The notes beneath the pieces are model-generated. The model was given only the letters and a program-made list of their open reading frames with translations, was not told where the DNA came from and made no database searches. Source: Lentibacillus saliphilus (GTDB taxonomy: Bacteria > Bacillota > Bacilli > Bacillales > Amphibacillaceae). From it: DNA of 64,000 bases. The stretch lies in assembly GCF_019093865.1 (NCBI RefSeq), contig NZ_JABJXD010000001.1, forward strand, positions 62,001 to 126,000, in the 5' to 3' direction. Numbering within the stretch: the stretch's first letter is position 1; each line of letters opens with the position of its first letter. Shown here one piece after another: positions 35,857 through 43,962 of the stretch. The position numbers and the translations under genes were made by a program.

Positions 35857-36825
35857 TTACGCCTTAGTCAACTGCTCTTGTAATAGCTTCTCTACATAAT
35901 CATCAATCGACAGATGCTGTTCTTTCGCCTTTGTTACAACAGCTTCCTTTAGTTTTGAAGGTAAATGAATCGTTAAACGCTCTAATCCACTGTCTAGCAT
36001 GACGCCATTATGCCGTATGGAAATCTTTCCTTCAGTGATATGGCGTTTCAATAAACCAATTTCATGAGGGTGTTTATCTTCTGTTAATGATTGAATGATC
36101 ATCGGTTTAATGTCGAGATAAATGTGGCCGTCTGCTTCCTGTAACCGTATATTTTTATAACCGCTTTCCTTGTACAAGATTTCAATGATATTAAAGATCG
36201 GTGATGCGATATGATACGGTTTTTCAAATTTGAAGGACACATATCCTTTTTTTGTAATGTATGGTCGATCGGTAAAATGCTCTATCGGTGAAAACCCCTT
36301 TATATCCATCTCGGACAAGGCGATCATTTCTCCGTTCTCTGTTACAATTTTCCCGTCTTCATGATTAAGCTCCATAATACGTGCCAAAGCATTTGTTTCT
36401 TCATGTAGCAATGCTTGAAACAAATAAAGCCCTGTTTTTTTAGAATAAAATGACTTACTGTTGCGGCGCTGCTGCAAATTATGATGCTGTTTAAACGTAT
36501 CCAGCTCTTCCCTAGTCACAAAAAAGAGTTCGCGTCCCATATAATGATGCTTCTCCGCTTTGATGATCCCACGTTTAATATAAGACGCCACCGTACTAGG
36601 ATGTATACCTAATTCGTCAGCAACATCCCCTGTCGTTAGTCCAGGCTTCACCATCTCTTCTTCTAGGCGCTCTACGTCTTCAGGCGCAAATAAAAGCGTT
36701 TCGTCGATTTGCCATTTGTCATCATACACAGGCTTTAACTTACGCTCTCTCACATATTTATATATCGTCGGCACTGCAACTTCCAAAACTTGGGCAACTT
36801 CTTTCGTTGTTAAGTAATTTCCCAT
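35857..36825 (-). CDS. DNA-binding protein with two helix-turn-helix modules and C-terminal RHH-like segment
   Basis: A 322-aa protein I cannot assign to a named family. Residues about 1-58 form an excisionase/MerR-like HTH (YLTTKEVAQVLEVAVPTIYK), residues about 62-115 a second one (LTTGDVADELGIHPSTVASY). A central region of about 160 residues has no recognised motif. The last 40 residues (RLTIHLPSKLKEAVVTKAKE, LSIDDYVEKLLQEQ) look like a ribbon-helix-helix. It is divergent from a tyrosine recombinase across 285 nt of very AT-rich DNA, suggesting regulation of, or assistance to, that recombinase. No cargo operon follows it. Confidence 0.7.
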   Translation of the reverse strand: MGNYLTTKEVAQVLEVAVPTIYKYVRERKLKPVYDDKWQIDETLLFAPEDVERLEEEMVKPGLTTGDVADELGIHPSTVASYIKRGIIKAEKHHYMGRELFFVTREELDTFKQHHNLQQRRNSKSFYSKKTGLYLFQALLHEETNALARIMELNHEDGKIVTENGEMIALSEMDIKGFSPIEHFTDRPYITKKGYVSFKFEKPYHIASPIFNIIEILYKESGYKNIRLQEADGHIYLDIKPMIIQSLTEDKHPHEIGLLKRHITEGKISIRHNGVMLDSGLERLTIHLPSKLKEAVVTKAKEQHLSIDDYVEKLLQEQLTKA

Positions 36826-37045
36826 ATTATTTCGACCTCTCTTTATCTTTACAATCTACTTCATATACTTCTTACTGTTTTTTCATCACGTTTAACAACA
36901 CATATATCATGTCACATTATGTAATATCGTTATATATATGACTTTATATAATAAATTATAACATAATTGTAGGTGGGTAGACAAATAAACCATTTTTCTA
37001 TACTCATAAGATATTGCATTAAGTATTATATTTATTTTCCTTTCA

Positions 37046-37074
37046 TTGTATCATTATAAGAAAGACGTTATACT
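37046..37074 (+). promoter_or_regulatory. Promoter of the tyrosine recombinase
   Basis: -35 TTGTAT (37046-37051), 17-bp spacer, -10 TATACT (37069-37074), in AT-rich intergenic DNA shared with the divergent HTH gene. I see no long perfect repeat that would mark an obvious operator or attachment site in 36826-37110. Confidence 0.55.
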
Positions 37075-37110
37075 TATATATAGATAACAAAAAAAGGCAT
37101 GTGATAAACC

Positions 37111-38262
37111 ATGAATCAACCGACTATTGTAAATATAAATACAAAAGATATTCACTCAATTGAAGAAACATTTTCAAATGACTTAATACATAATATGTTA
37201 GATCCCAAACTGCATGAGAAGATGTTAGATATTGTAGATGTAAATGATGAGGAAGATTATTCGGCATTTAATGATATTGAAATGATGTATTTATTTGTGC
37301 ATGAAGAAAGAGATCTTGATGTCCATAAAAATAGAACAGAACAGACGAAGAAGGAATACTTGCGGGAATTGCTATGGATGTATCACCTATTTGTAGCTGA
37401 AGGCTTGCAATTTGATTTTGATTCAACGGGGCTTGATGTGGCAACTGTTTTAAAACGTATTAAACCACGGCATATACGGAAGTTCCAACAGTGGATGACG
37501 CAGGCTCCGCTAGGAAAAGGTGGTAAACGGTATTCTGTGGCGACTATTTCGCGTAAAACGAGTATATTTAAGGCGTTTATTAGCTATTTACATGATAAAA
37601 AATACATTCAGCATCCGCTGCATGAGTCCTTTAAAAGTGCCGCAGTTCATATGGCGGATCGTCCAGATCGTGATTTATACGCGGATGAAGCGATTGAACT
37701 GTTGAACTATTATAAAGAACACCCGATCTTACATGGGCTTTTATCAGTATTACTGACGACCGGTGCACGTGTTGCTGAATTATGTGCCGCTCGCATATGT
37801 GATTTATCTTATGACAATGATGGCTATTGGTTAGAGGTAATTGGTAAGGGTAATAAGAAGCGAGAATTGTTTATCTTTCCAGCGGTGTATGAAGCAATTG
37901 TGACATTTCGACAGCGGCGCCAACTCAATACCAAGCTTGACAAACAAGATGCATCGCCCATTTTTGTAACGGCTCGACATAAGCCTTACTCCTATAAGTA
38001 TCTATCGAATTATTTATCAAATGCGCTTAGTAAAGCGGATCTTTCATTTGTCGCAGATTCGTCTCGTACGATTACACCCCATACATTGAGACACGGTTTC
38101 GCCATCATAAGTGCTGAAGAAGGCGCTGATGTATTCCGGATTCAACAAGCACTTGGACATGAAAACATTGCAACAACAATGATCTATTTAGAAAAGCAGC
38201 AAAAAAGAAAGAATCATGTGGCTCATACTTGGAAGGATTCATCTGTGATAAAGGGGCTTTAA
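37111..38262 (+). CDS. Tyrosine-type site-specific recombinase
   Basis: XerC/XerD-like integrase of 383 aa. Catalytic residues are all visible: R220 (TTGARVAELCA), K in the beta hairpin (IGKGNKKRELF), H324 and R327 (HTLRHGF), H350 (LGHENIATT) and nucleophile Y359. The SAM-like core-binding domain is at about residues 75-180. It has an unusual acidic N-terminal extension of about 70 residues (NDEEDYSAFNDIEMMYLF). It is not the housekeeping XerC/D (which are about 300 aa). The ribosome site is weak (AAAAAGGCA). No phage genes are nearby, so it may be a lone regulator-type recombinase or the remnant of an element. Confidence 0.88.
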   Translation: MNQPTIVNINTKDIHSIEETFSNDLIHNMLDPKLHEKMLDIVDVNDEEDYSAFNDIEMMYLFVHEERDLDVHKNRTEQTKKEYLRELLWMYHLFVAEGLQFDFDSTGLDVATVLKRIKPRHIRKFQQWMTQAPLGKGGKRYSVATISRKTSIFKAFISYLHDKKYIQHPLHESFKSAAVHMADRPDRDLYADEAIELLNYYKEHPILHGLLSVLLTTGARVAELCAARICDLSYDNDGYWLEVIGKGNKKRELFIFPAVYEAIVTFRQRRQLNTKLDKQDASPIFVTARHKPYSYKYLSNYLSNALSKADLSFVADSSRTITPHTLRHGFAIISAEEGADVFRIQQALGHENIATTMIYLEKQQKRKNHVAHTWKDSSVIKGL

Positions 38263-38788
38263 AATCAAGGCGCTAACGATTATTAAAAATAAAAGTCTAA
38301 TTCCCTTAGATAACAATGAGCGGTCCTACCAACAAAAATTTGGACAATTTAAAGGATGTAGAAATAGCGGATATCTTATTCTAAACTAAGCAAATCATTT
38401 CCTATAACCACAATAAAGCCATAAAAGTTCTAAGACAATCCATAAAGGATAATTAGGAGGGATTTCTATTTGTAAAATCGATGATGTTGCCTGTGGAAAA
38501 ATTAGAGGCACCAGGATTTTTGGAATTCATTAGTAGAAAGGAATAAACTCCCCCTCTATTCTTTCACTGCCTATTCAATTATAGTTACAACAAAAAACCC
38601 GCTCTAATCATAGAGTGGGTTTTCATCGTCACGATAAGAGGGAGACGTGAGCGACAATCTCACCAAGAGGTTCGCCAACGCGGCTGCTATTACAAAATAT
38701 TAACCGAACTTATGAGCGGTGAGTCTCAAGTTAAGATTTGAACTCCTGATGATACTCAAAATTGTCTATTCTTCATTGGATACATACA
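38263..38788 (+). other. Intergenic region with decayed sequence
   Basis: No complete gene. At 38461-38547 a good AGGAGGGA site is followed, after a long gap, by a frame reading MMLPVEKLEAPGFLEFISRK and a stop: a possible 21-residue peptide, too short and badly spaced to call. The rest (38263-38450 and 38625-38788) shows no supported ORF. Confidence 0.4.
38592..38624. terminator. Bidirectional terminator
   Basis: 10-bp stem ACCCGCTCTA/TAGAGTGGGT (one wobble) with a 4-nt loop, A-run before and TTTT after. It could end transcripts from the recombinase side and from the minus-strand sigma operon. Confidence 0.75.
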
Positions 38789-39445
38789 TCAATCTCTTGG
38801 ACTACCTATTGGTTCAAAAATATCACCATCCGTTGTTTTAACTTTCAATGGTTCGTTTATTTCTTTAATACCTATTTGTATAAAAGGAACTTTATCATCA
38901 TCCCCTCCATCTACAAATTTTAAAATAATTTCAGTAGATCCCCGTTTACTTACATTTTCAACTTCAACCTCTTTTCCAAGGTATTTTTCTCCCAATAGTA
39001 AAGTAACTTCTTTGCTTCCCTCAGAGATAGTGGAAATTCGGTAACCTTCTGTTTCTACAGGGGCAGCGCTTGCCTGTTTAATAATCCAATATCCATCTCC
39101 TGAATTAATTGCTATCCCAATTGTTGAAAAAAATATAATAGGTAAAAGCACTAAACTGATTTTATCTCTTTTATTGAGATGTTGTGGTTCTATTCTACGG
39201 ATTAATAAGGGTAAAAGCAGTGTACCAACAATACTAACAATAAAAAAACCTACTGCTATAAATAGATAACCTACCCCTTCGAATCCTCCAACGATGAATA
39301 GGCTGTACGCAACAATCATTCCAGAAAAAAGAAAGGTGATTACTGGTGCTAAATAATATTTGCCGCCCCTTTTTGAAACTATAAAAATAAACGCAAATAA
39401 TATAACACCTAAAAACAGTCCAACCAACATGATTAAATATGCCAT
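38789..39445 (-). CDS. Membrane protein with YesK-like N-terminus
   Basis: A 218-aa protein with about four hydrophobic segments in residues 1-80 and another at about 97-115, then an extracytoplasmic soluble domain (about 120-218, beta-rich, acidic). The N-terminal part resembles the YesK family from memory; the C-terminal domain I do not recognise. It is the last gene of an ECF sigma/anti-sigma group, 14 nt after the anti-sigma gene, so it may be a target or accessory sensor of that system. Confidence 0.65.
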   Translation of the reverse strand: MAYLIMLVGLFLGVILFAFIFIVSKRGGKYYLAPVITFLFSGMIVAYSLFIVGGFEGVGYLFIAVGFFIVSIVGTLLLPLLIRRIEPQHLNKRDKISLVLLPIIFFSTIGIAINSGDGYWIIKQASAAPVETEGYRISTISEGSKEVTLLLGEKYLGKEVEVENVSKRGSTEIILKFVDGGDDDKVPFIQIGIKEINEPLKVKTTDGDIFEPIGSPRD

Positions 39446-39459
39446 GTTAGCACCTCCAT

Positions 39460-39948
39460 TTATAAAAATAACTGCACTATATTGTCTAAAAGTAAAATAA
39501 TCACAAAATCAAAAACTAGAGGAATCCAGACCCATTTTTTATTGAAAAAAACACTTGTAAATACCAGTAAAAATATTACAGCCGGTGTGTAAAATAAAAA
39601 TATTCCCGATCTGAAATACTCTAGCATTAATGTTGCAGACTCGACACCATAGAATTTAAAACTGGAGTAAAAAATATAAAACAAAATTAGCGCTCTTACT
39701 GTAATCAATAATAACTTTAAACCATTATTAAATTGCACTAATTTTTTCAATGGCTTTAATTCAACATCCTCCGTGTAATCTTGCTTTGGCATGCTATCGT
39801 CAAAGTTCAATGTACTATCATATAGTTTCCTACAATCTCTGCAGTCTGTTATATGTTCTAAAATAATCTGTCTTGGTTCATCATCTAGATCATTGATAAC
39901 GGGAATTAACTCCTGGGATAACAGATGTATTTTTTTATAAGCATCCAT
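39460..39948 (-). CDS. Anti-sigma factor (zinc-finger type, membrane)
   Basis: A 162-aa protein with an N-terminal ZAS-like motif H-x3-C-x2-C (EHITDCRDCRK, about residues 30-40) and three hydrophobic segments in the C-terminal half. This is the layout of membrane anti-sigma factors that hold an ECF sigma factor at the membrane. It starts 4 nt after the sigma-factor stop, with AGAGGTGATG as ribosome site inside the sigma coding end. Because the sigma gene is interrupted, this protein may no longer have a partner. Confidence 0.8.
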   Translation of the reverse strand: MDAYKKIHLLSQELIPVINDLDDEPRQIILEHITDCRDCRKLYDSTLNFDDSMPKQDYTEDVELKPLKKLVQFNNGLKLLLITVRALILFYIFYSSFKFYGVESATLMLEYFRSGIFLFYTPAVIFLLVFTSVFFNKKWVWIPLVFDFVIILLLDNIVQLFL

Positions 39949-39952
39949 ATCA

Positions 39953-40444
39953 TCACCTCTCTTTAATCATTCTTTTCCTCATCCTGAAAACAGTCGATTT
40001 TATTGTAGGTACTGATACATTTAAAAGTTGACTAATTTCCTGATAGTCATAACCATAAATTTCTTTTGCAATAATAATTGCTTGCTCGGTAGTAGACAGT
40101 TTACCTAAAATTGTTTCCAGTTCATTGTTTATCGTTGCACTTACTTCTGGAGTATAATTATCAACCAACAGGGTTTCAATAGTGTTCTCATCTCGTAACA
40201 ACTCAGGTTTCTTCTTTTTATAATAATCAAGCAGTGTGTTTTTCACCCCTGTTATTTACCAACTTCGTATATATTTAACTTCTGTAACACTTGAGGGTGA
40301 AATTAAGATTTTTGTAAATAATTCCTGGATAATATCATCAGCGATTAAGTCACTTTTGGTCAGACCTATTAAAAAGTTTCTTAGATACACATAATGCTCA
40401 TTGTATATTTCTTCAATAAGAACTAATGGCTTCTTTTTAGGCAT
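39953..40444 (-). pseudogene. ECF sigma factor gene interrupted by an in-frame stop
   Basis: Two pieces in the same frame: 40444-40259 encodes region 2 (YVYLRNFLIGLTKSDLIADD, then IIQELFTKIL, ending KYIRSW) and 40246-39956 encodes region 4 (LSTTEQAIIIAKEIYGYDYQ, then EISQLLNVSVPTIKSTVFRM). They are separated only by TAA (40258-40256) and ATA ACA GGG. Reading the stop as a leucine codon (TTA) gives a normal 163-residue ECF factor through YIRSW-L-ITGVKNTLLDYY. GGGAGATT precedes the ATG. A GTG at 40246 could restart region 4 but has no good ribosome site. Likely a recent nonsense mutation; sequencing error is also possible. Confidence 0.82.
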
Positions 40445-40483
40445 TTTTTTAATCTCCCTAAATCATTTCCCCTTCACAAGTGA

Positions 40484-40507
40484 GACGACTTCGTAGCTAA
40501 TAAAGTT
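40484..40507 (-). promoter_or_regulatory. ECF-type promoter of the sigma operon
   Basis: Minus strand: AAC (40507-40505, within GCAACTTT), 17 nt, CGTC (40487-40484). This fits the AAC...CGTC pattern of ECF-dependent promoters and would place the TSS about 30 nt before the sigma start codon, suggesting autoregulation. Confidence 0.5.
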
Positions 40508-40677
40508 GCTTTTAATTTCTTTTTTTATTTTACGTGTTGGAAAAATGTTGATTAGTCGGCATGTATAAAAAATGGAGAGGTAGGAAGGAATAAAAGCTGA
40601 TCTCCCCGTGAAACATTATAACTTAAAAATGATTAACTATTATAATATTTTCAAACTTCCTTTCTAATAATTTTCCT

Positions 40678-41020
40678 CAAGACGTTAGAAGAACTCTATC
40701 ACCTTCCCGCCTTTGATAAGGTAAGAGACGATTTTACAAGAGAATGGGTAAACCTTGAAGACTTGGAAGTAGTGATGGGATATCAGTTCAATACATTCCC
40801 TGCAAAAGAAGCCAAGTACACTAGGTACTTACAATTACACAACAGCGAAAATACCGCTCAAATGGTATTCTCTGTAACAGAATCAATAAAGGGTGAAGAG
40901 GACGGTCATATAGTTAAGAGATGGCGACGTTATCAATCGAAAAAACTATTTTTATCTTGGATTCTCTTACAACCCCTTGTGGGAGAAGTCCATTTTTTTT
41001 ATACAAAAATACATGAAAAA
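40678..41020 (+). pseudogene. Gene fragment, family unknown
   Basis: An open frame without a proper start encodes KTLEELYHLPAFDKVRDDF, then TREWVNLEDLEVVMGYQF, NTFPAKEAKYTRYLQLH and NTAQMVFSVTESIKGEEDGH. The composition is protein-like, but there is no ATG with a ribosome site before mid-frame (ATG 40763), and the frame runs straight into a terminator hairpin. It looks like a truncated internal part of a larger gene. I do not recognise the family. Confidence 0.4.
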
Positions 41021-41046
41021 ACCCGCAAAGATTTATCTTTGCGGGT
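41021..41046. terminator. Terminator hairpin
   Basis: Perfect 11-bp stem ACCCGCAAAGA/TCTTTGCGGGT with a 4-nt loop; preceded by an A-run, so it is a better terminator on the minus strand. It lies inside the open frame of the fragment, which argues that the frame is not an intact gene. Confidence 0.75.
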
Positions 41047-41483
41047 ATCTGTTTGGTCTAATGGAACCTAATCAGTAGATGGAGGTGAATACCTTGTTTC
41101 ATAACTCATCTTATTGTCAGAACTAATTTATTTCTAGCATCGATTTTCTTTCTATTTCACGTAAATCAGTGGCTAATTTGCGGTGCAGTGCAGCGCCGTT
41201 TAGGTTAGAACGTCATGGCGCTTCTCTTTTTAAATAAAGGGGTGCGCTCACCTCTTTTCCCTGCGTCCTCTCAACCAATAAAAAGATAACCGAATAATTC
41301 CTTAACGTAGGAAAAATTGGCTTTTTTTGTCGAATTTCGCTTAGCTTATGTTTTCCGTGGTTTGTTGGTGGTACCCCTCAATGAGGCATTAGACTTTTTT
41401 ATGAACGTATCAATCTCTCATACAATTAACATGAATGAACAGCAAGCAGTTTGAAGATACGCTCTATCCAACAAGCAAACACG
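41047..41483. other. Noncoding gap
   Basis: No ORF with a ribosome site and no recognised RNA. It is a mixture of AT-rich and locally GC-richer patches (for example around 41180-41215) and looks like degraded accessory sequence. Confidence 0.4.
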
Positions 41484-42266
41484 TTAAAACTGAATGCTAA
41501 ACCCATTAAATCGATGAACACCCGTCCCGAATTCCACCAAATCATTTTCTCTCAAATATTTAACAGCATGCTTTACATCATCTAATATTGTCGGATGAAG
41601 TCCAAGCGTATGATGCGAGCCAAAAACCTGTGTTACATTTGGTATCTCTGTTATTTTCTCCAACGAATTCACTAAATCAAGAGGATTTGTTGATGGATAA
41701 AAAGCATATATAGGCAACTGATCATATAGGAGATCTCCGGTGAACAAATAACCGTTCGTTTGATCGAAAATACAAATGTGACCTGGTGAATGACCGGGCG
41801 TATGGTGTATGATTAATCTTCTATTCCCCAAATCGATTGCATCACCGTCATGTAATAGCCCCGTCGGTTCTCCTTGATAGGGTGTGTATGTATCTGGATG
41901 GAATGTATTTGGCGTGGGCAATGTGATATCTCTACTAATATCTTGTCGTATGCGTTCTATCGTTAATCCTTCTATGCCATTAACGAGCCAATCTTTATCT
42001 TTTTCGTGGACATAAATCTGTTCAAACTCTCCATGACTCCCGATGTGATCAACGTGTACATGGGTCGTTATGACTTCAACCGGTAGCATCGTCAATTGAT
42101 CTATAACGTCTTTTATGTTTGCTATTCCAAGACCGGTATCAATGAGCACGGCTTTTTCTTTACCTAACAATAAAAATGAATGAACGCTTTCCCAATGCCC
42201 ATACTCACTAATCGCATACGTGTGATCGTCAATTGTTTGCACTGTAAACCAGGGATCCGCAATCAT
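41484..42266 (-). CDS. MBL-fold metallo-hydrolase
   Basis: A 260-aa metallo-beta-lactamase-fold protein with the zinc motif THVHVDHIGS (HxHxDH), a downstream HHTPGHSPGHICIF metal histidine block and FTGDLLYD aspartate. TTGGAGG is 7 nt before the ATG at 42266; the open frame upstream to 42329 lacks such a site. Probable cytoplasmic hydrolase of the glyoxalase II/lactonase-like group; substrate unknown. Confidence 0.85.
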   Translation of the reverse strand: MIADPWFTVQTIDDHTYAISEYGHWESVHSFLLLGKEKAVLIDTGLGIANIKDVIDQLTMLPVEVITTHVHVDHIGSHGEFEQIYVHEKDKDWLVNGIEGLTIERIRQDISRDITLPTPNTFHPDTYTPYQGEPTGLLHDGDAIDLGNRRLIIHHTPGHSPGHICIFDQTNGYLFTGDLLYDQLPIYAFYPSTNPLDLVNSLEKITEIPNVTQVFGSHHTLGLHPTILDDVKHAVKYLRENDLVEFGTGVHRFNGFSIQF

Positions 42267-42398
42267 AAAATGCCTCCAAATATACTCTTTTTGTAATGTA
42301 TGGGGAATTTTTGCATTAGTCGTGGACACATCGTATTGAATGTTTTAATGTCTTTATGGCCCATTGTATCTACCTTAACCACTTTATTTTATGCACGT

Positions 42399-43058
42399 CT
42401 AATAAAATAAAGTGAGTCCAATAATGATAATCATGACATCTGCGCAAATATGTATGATCCAGGATGACCAAATCGTTTCCTGCTGCTCGTTGACTTTATG
42501 AAAAATAACACCAATTAACCATAAACCAAAAAAGCATAAAGCAACCTGATACGCTTCAAACCATAGAACAATCATTGGGATATGATAGGCCGCAAACAAA
42601 ATCGGACTGAATACATAGGCAATGTTCCTTGGCAAATTAAAAAAGATGAAGCCTCTAAAAAAATACTCCTCTAACAATGAATTTCCAAACGTGATATACA
42701 ACCCGACAAATATAAATCCAATTGGCGTAATACCGAGTCGATCCGTTAAATCCGTTTTAATCATCGCGGTATCAATAAACGGCTCTAAGCTCATATAAGC
42801 GATTAAAATAACTGTTGCCGACGCAATTCCAAGCAGCAACAACCGCTTCCAGTTGCTACTCGCTTGGTTCATGCGAAGGACATCGCCCCACCTAAAATCA
42901 TTAAATTGCTTCATATAAATGGCAATAACCGTAAAAAACAAGCCAATTTTTGCGCCCGTCTTAATCACATAATTAATTTGAATGCCATGTTCAATCCAGG
43001 CGAGCAATCCACATACGAGGATTGAGCTGATGATGATATATAGGCTTTTTGTTTTCAT
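42399..43058 (-). CDS. CPBP family intramembrane metalloprotease
   Basis: A 219-aa membrane protein with about six to seven hydrophobic segments. The CPBP/Abi motifs are present: EEYFFRGFIFFNL (EExxxR) and FAAYHIPMIVL (FxxxH). Such proteins include Rce1-like proteases and bacteriocin self-immunity proteins. GGGGGC lies 7 nt before the ATG at 43058. It lies immediately downstream of the exonuclease gene but no functional link is known. Confidence 0.85.
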   Translation of the reverse strand: MKTKSLYIIISSILVCGLLAWIEHGIQINYVIKTGAKIGLFFTVIAIYMKQFNDFRWGDVLRMNQASSNWKRLLLLGIASATVILIAYMSLEPFIDTAMIKTDLTDRLGITPIGFIFVGLYITFGNSLLEEYFFRGFIFFNLPRNIAYVFSPILFAAYHIPMIVLWFEAYQVALCFFGLWLIGVIFHKVNEQQETIWSSWIIHICADVMIIIIGLTLFY

Positions 43059-43077
43059 TGATGATGCCCCCAATGAT

Positions 43078-43947
43078 TTAAAGTGCGATAAGCTTATCTA
43101 GATTACGGAATTCAAGGTCACTAAATGCTTGTTGAACTTTTTCGCGGTTAAAGTTCCAGCATGCCGTTTCCAAGTCACATGTAATCGGAACATCACATTT
43201 AATACGAGCGAGTGTTCGGGAGATGTGTAACATATCAAGATCATTTGCTATTTTCTTTTGCAGAGCTGGTGTTAGTTCCGCTTGTTTTTCAAGCAGGGCA
43301 TCAACCGTGTCATATTTTTGCAACAGCTTAAGAGCTGTCTTTTCGCCGATGCCTTTAATGCCAGGATAGTTGTCAGCACTATCTCCAGTTAACGCCTTCA
43401 TATCTATGACTTGTGCTGGGGTAATACCCTTTTTATCTATAAAATTATCATGGTTATAAACGTCATAGTTCCCAATGCCTTTTTTCATAATCGCAACACT
43501 CGTTCCTCCATTTACAAGCTGAAGCATATCATGATCCCCTGTTAAAATGACCACATTATCAGTCTCTGAATAGGCAGCAGCCAATGTGCCGATGCAATCA
43601 TCAGCTTCATAGTTTTCTAGACCAATATTAGGAATGTCGAACGCATCGACAACCTCCTTAACGAGGTCAAATTGTGGAACAAGTTCTTCTGGCGGTGCTC
43701 CTCTATTCGCTTTGTACTGATCATAAATGTCTGTTCGGAATGTTCGACTGCCCATATCCCAGCAGCAAATGACGTGTGAAGGTGTAAATGTATGAACCGC
43801 ATCAAGAAAATATCGCATAAATTGATAGACGCCGTTTGTAGGTACCCCTGCCTTAGTCAGCATAAAATTGCCGTGAAATGATGTTGCGTAAAACCCTCGA
43901 AATAATAATGCCATTCCATCAACGAGTAATATGTGTTTCTTATCCAT
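43078..43947 (-). CDS. ypcP: 5'-3' exonuclease (YpcP)
   Basis: FEN-like nuclease homologous to the 5' nuclease domain of DNA polymerase I, 289 aa. It shows LLVDGMALLFRGFYA, the acidic metal residues in ENYEADDCIGTLA and ILTGDHDMLQLV, and the helix-hairpin-helix GDSADNYPGIKGIGEKTA. It probably removes RNA primers with overlap to PolA. The ATG at 43947 is preferred; one at 43959 sits against the AAGGA. It follows the dynamin gene, the same ypbR-ypcP order as in B. subtilis. Confidence 0.9.
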   Translation of the reverse strand: MDKKHILLVDGMALLFRGFYATSFHGNFMLTKAGVPTNGVYQFMRYFLDAVHTFTPSHVICCWDMGSRTFRTDIYDQYKANRGAPPEELVPQFDLVKEVVDAFDIPNIGLENYEADDCIGTLAAAYSETDNVVILTGDHDMLQLVNGGTSVAIMKKGIGNYDVYNHDNFIDKKGITPAQVIDMKALTGDSADNYPGIKGIGEKTALKLLQKYDTVDALLEKQAELTPALQKKIANDLDMLHISRTLARIKCDVPITCDLETACWNFNREKVQQAFSDLEFRNLDKLIAL

Positions 43948-43962
43948 AATTACAATCATTCC

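Noticed and set aside
38461-38547. Possible 21-residue peptide (MMLPVEKLEAPGFLEFISRK) after an AGGAGG site
   Set aside because: The ribosome site is too far from the ATG and the peptide ends at once; no neighbouring modification or export genes support a peptide system.
41047-41483. CRISPR array or tRNA cluster in the long noncoding gap
   Set aside because: No regularly spaced repeats and no cloverleaf-like sequences were seen here or elsewhere in the window.
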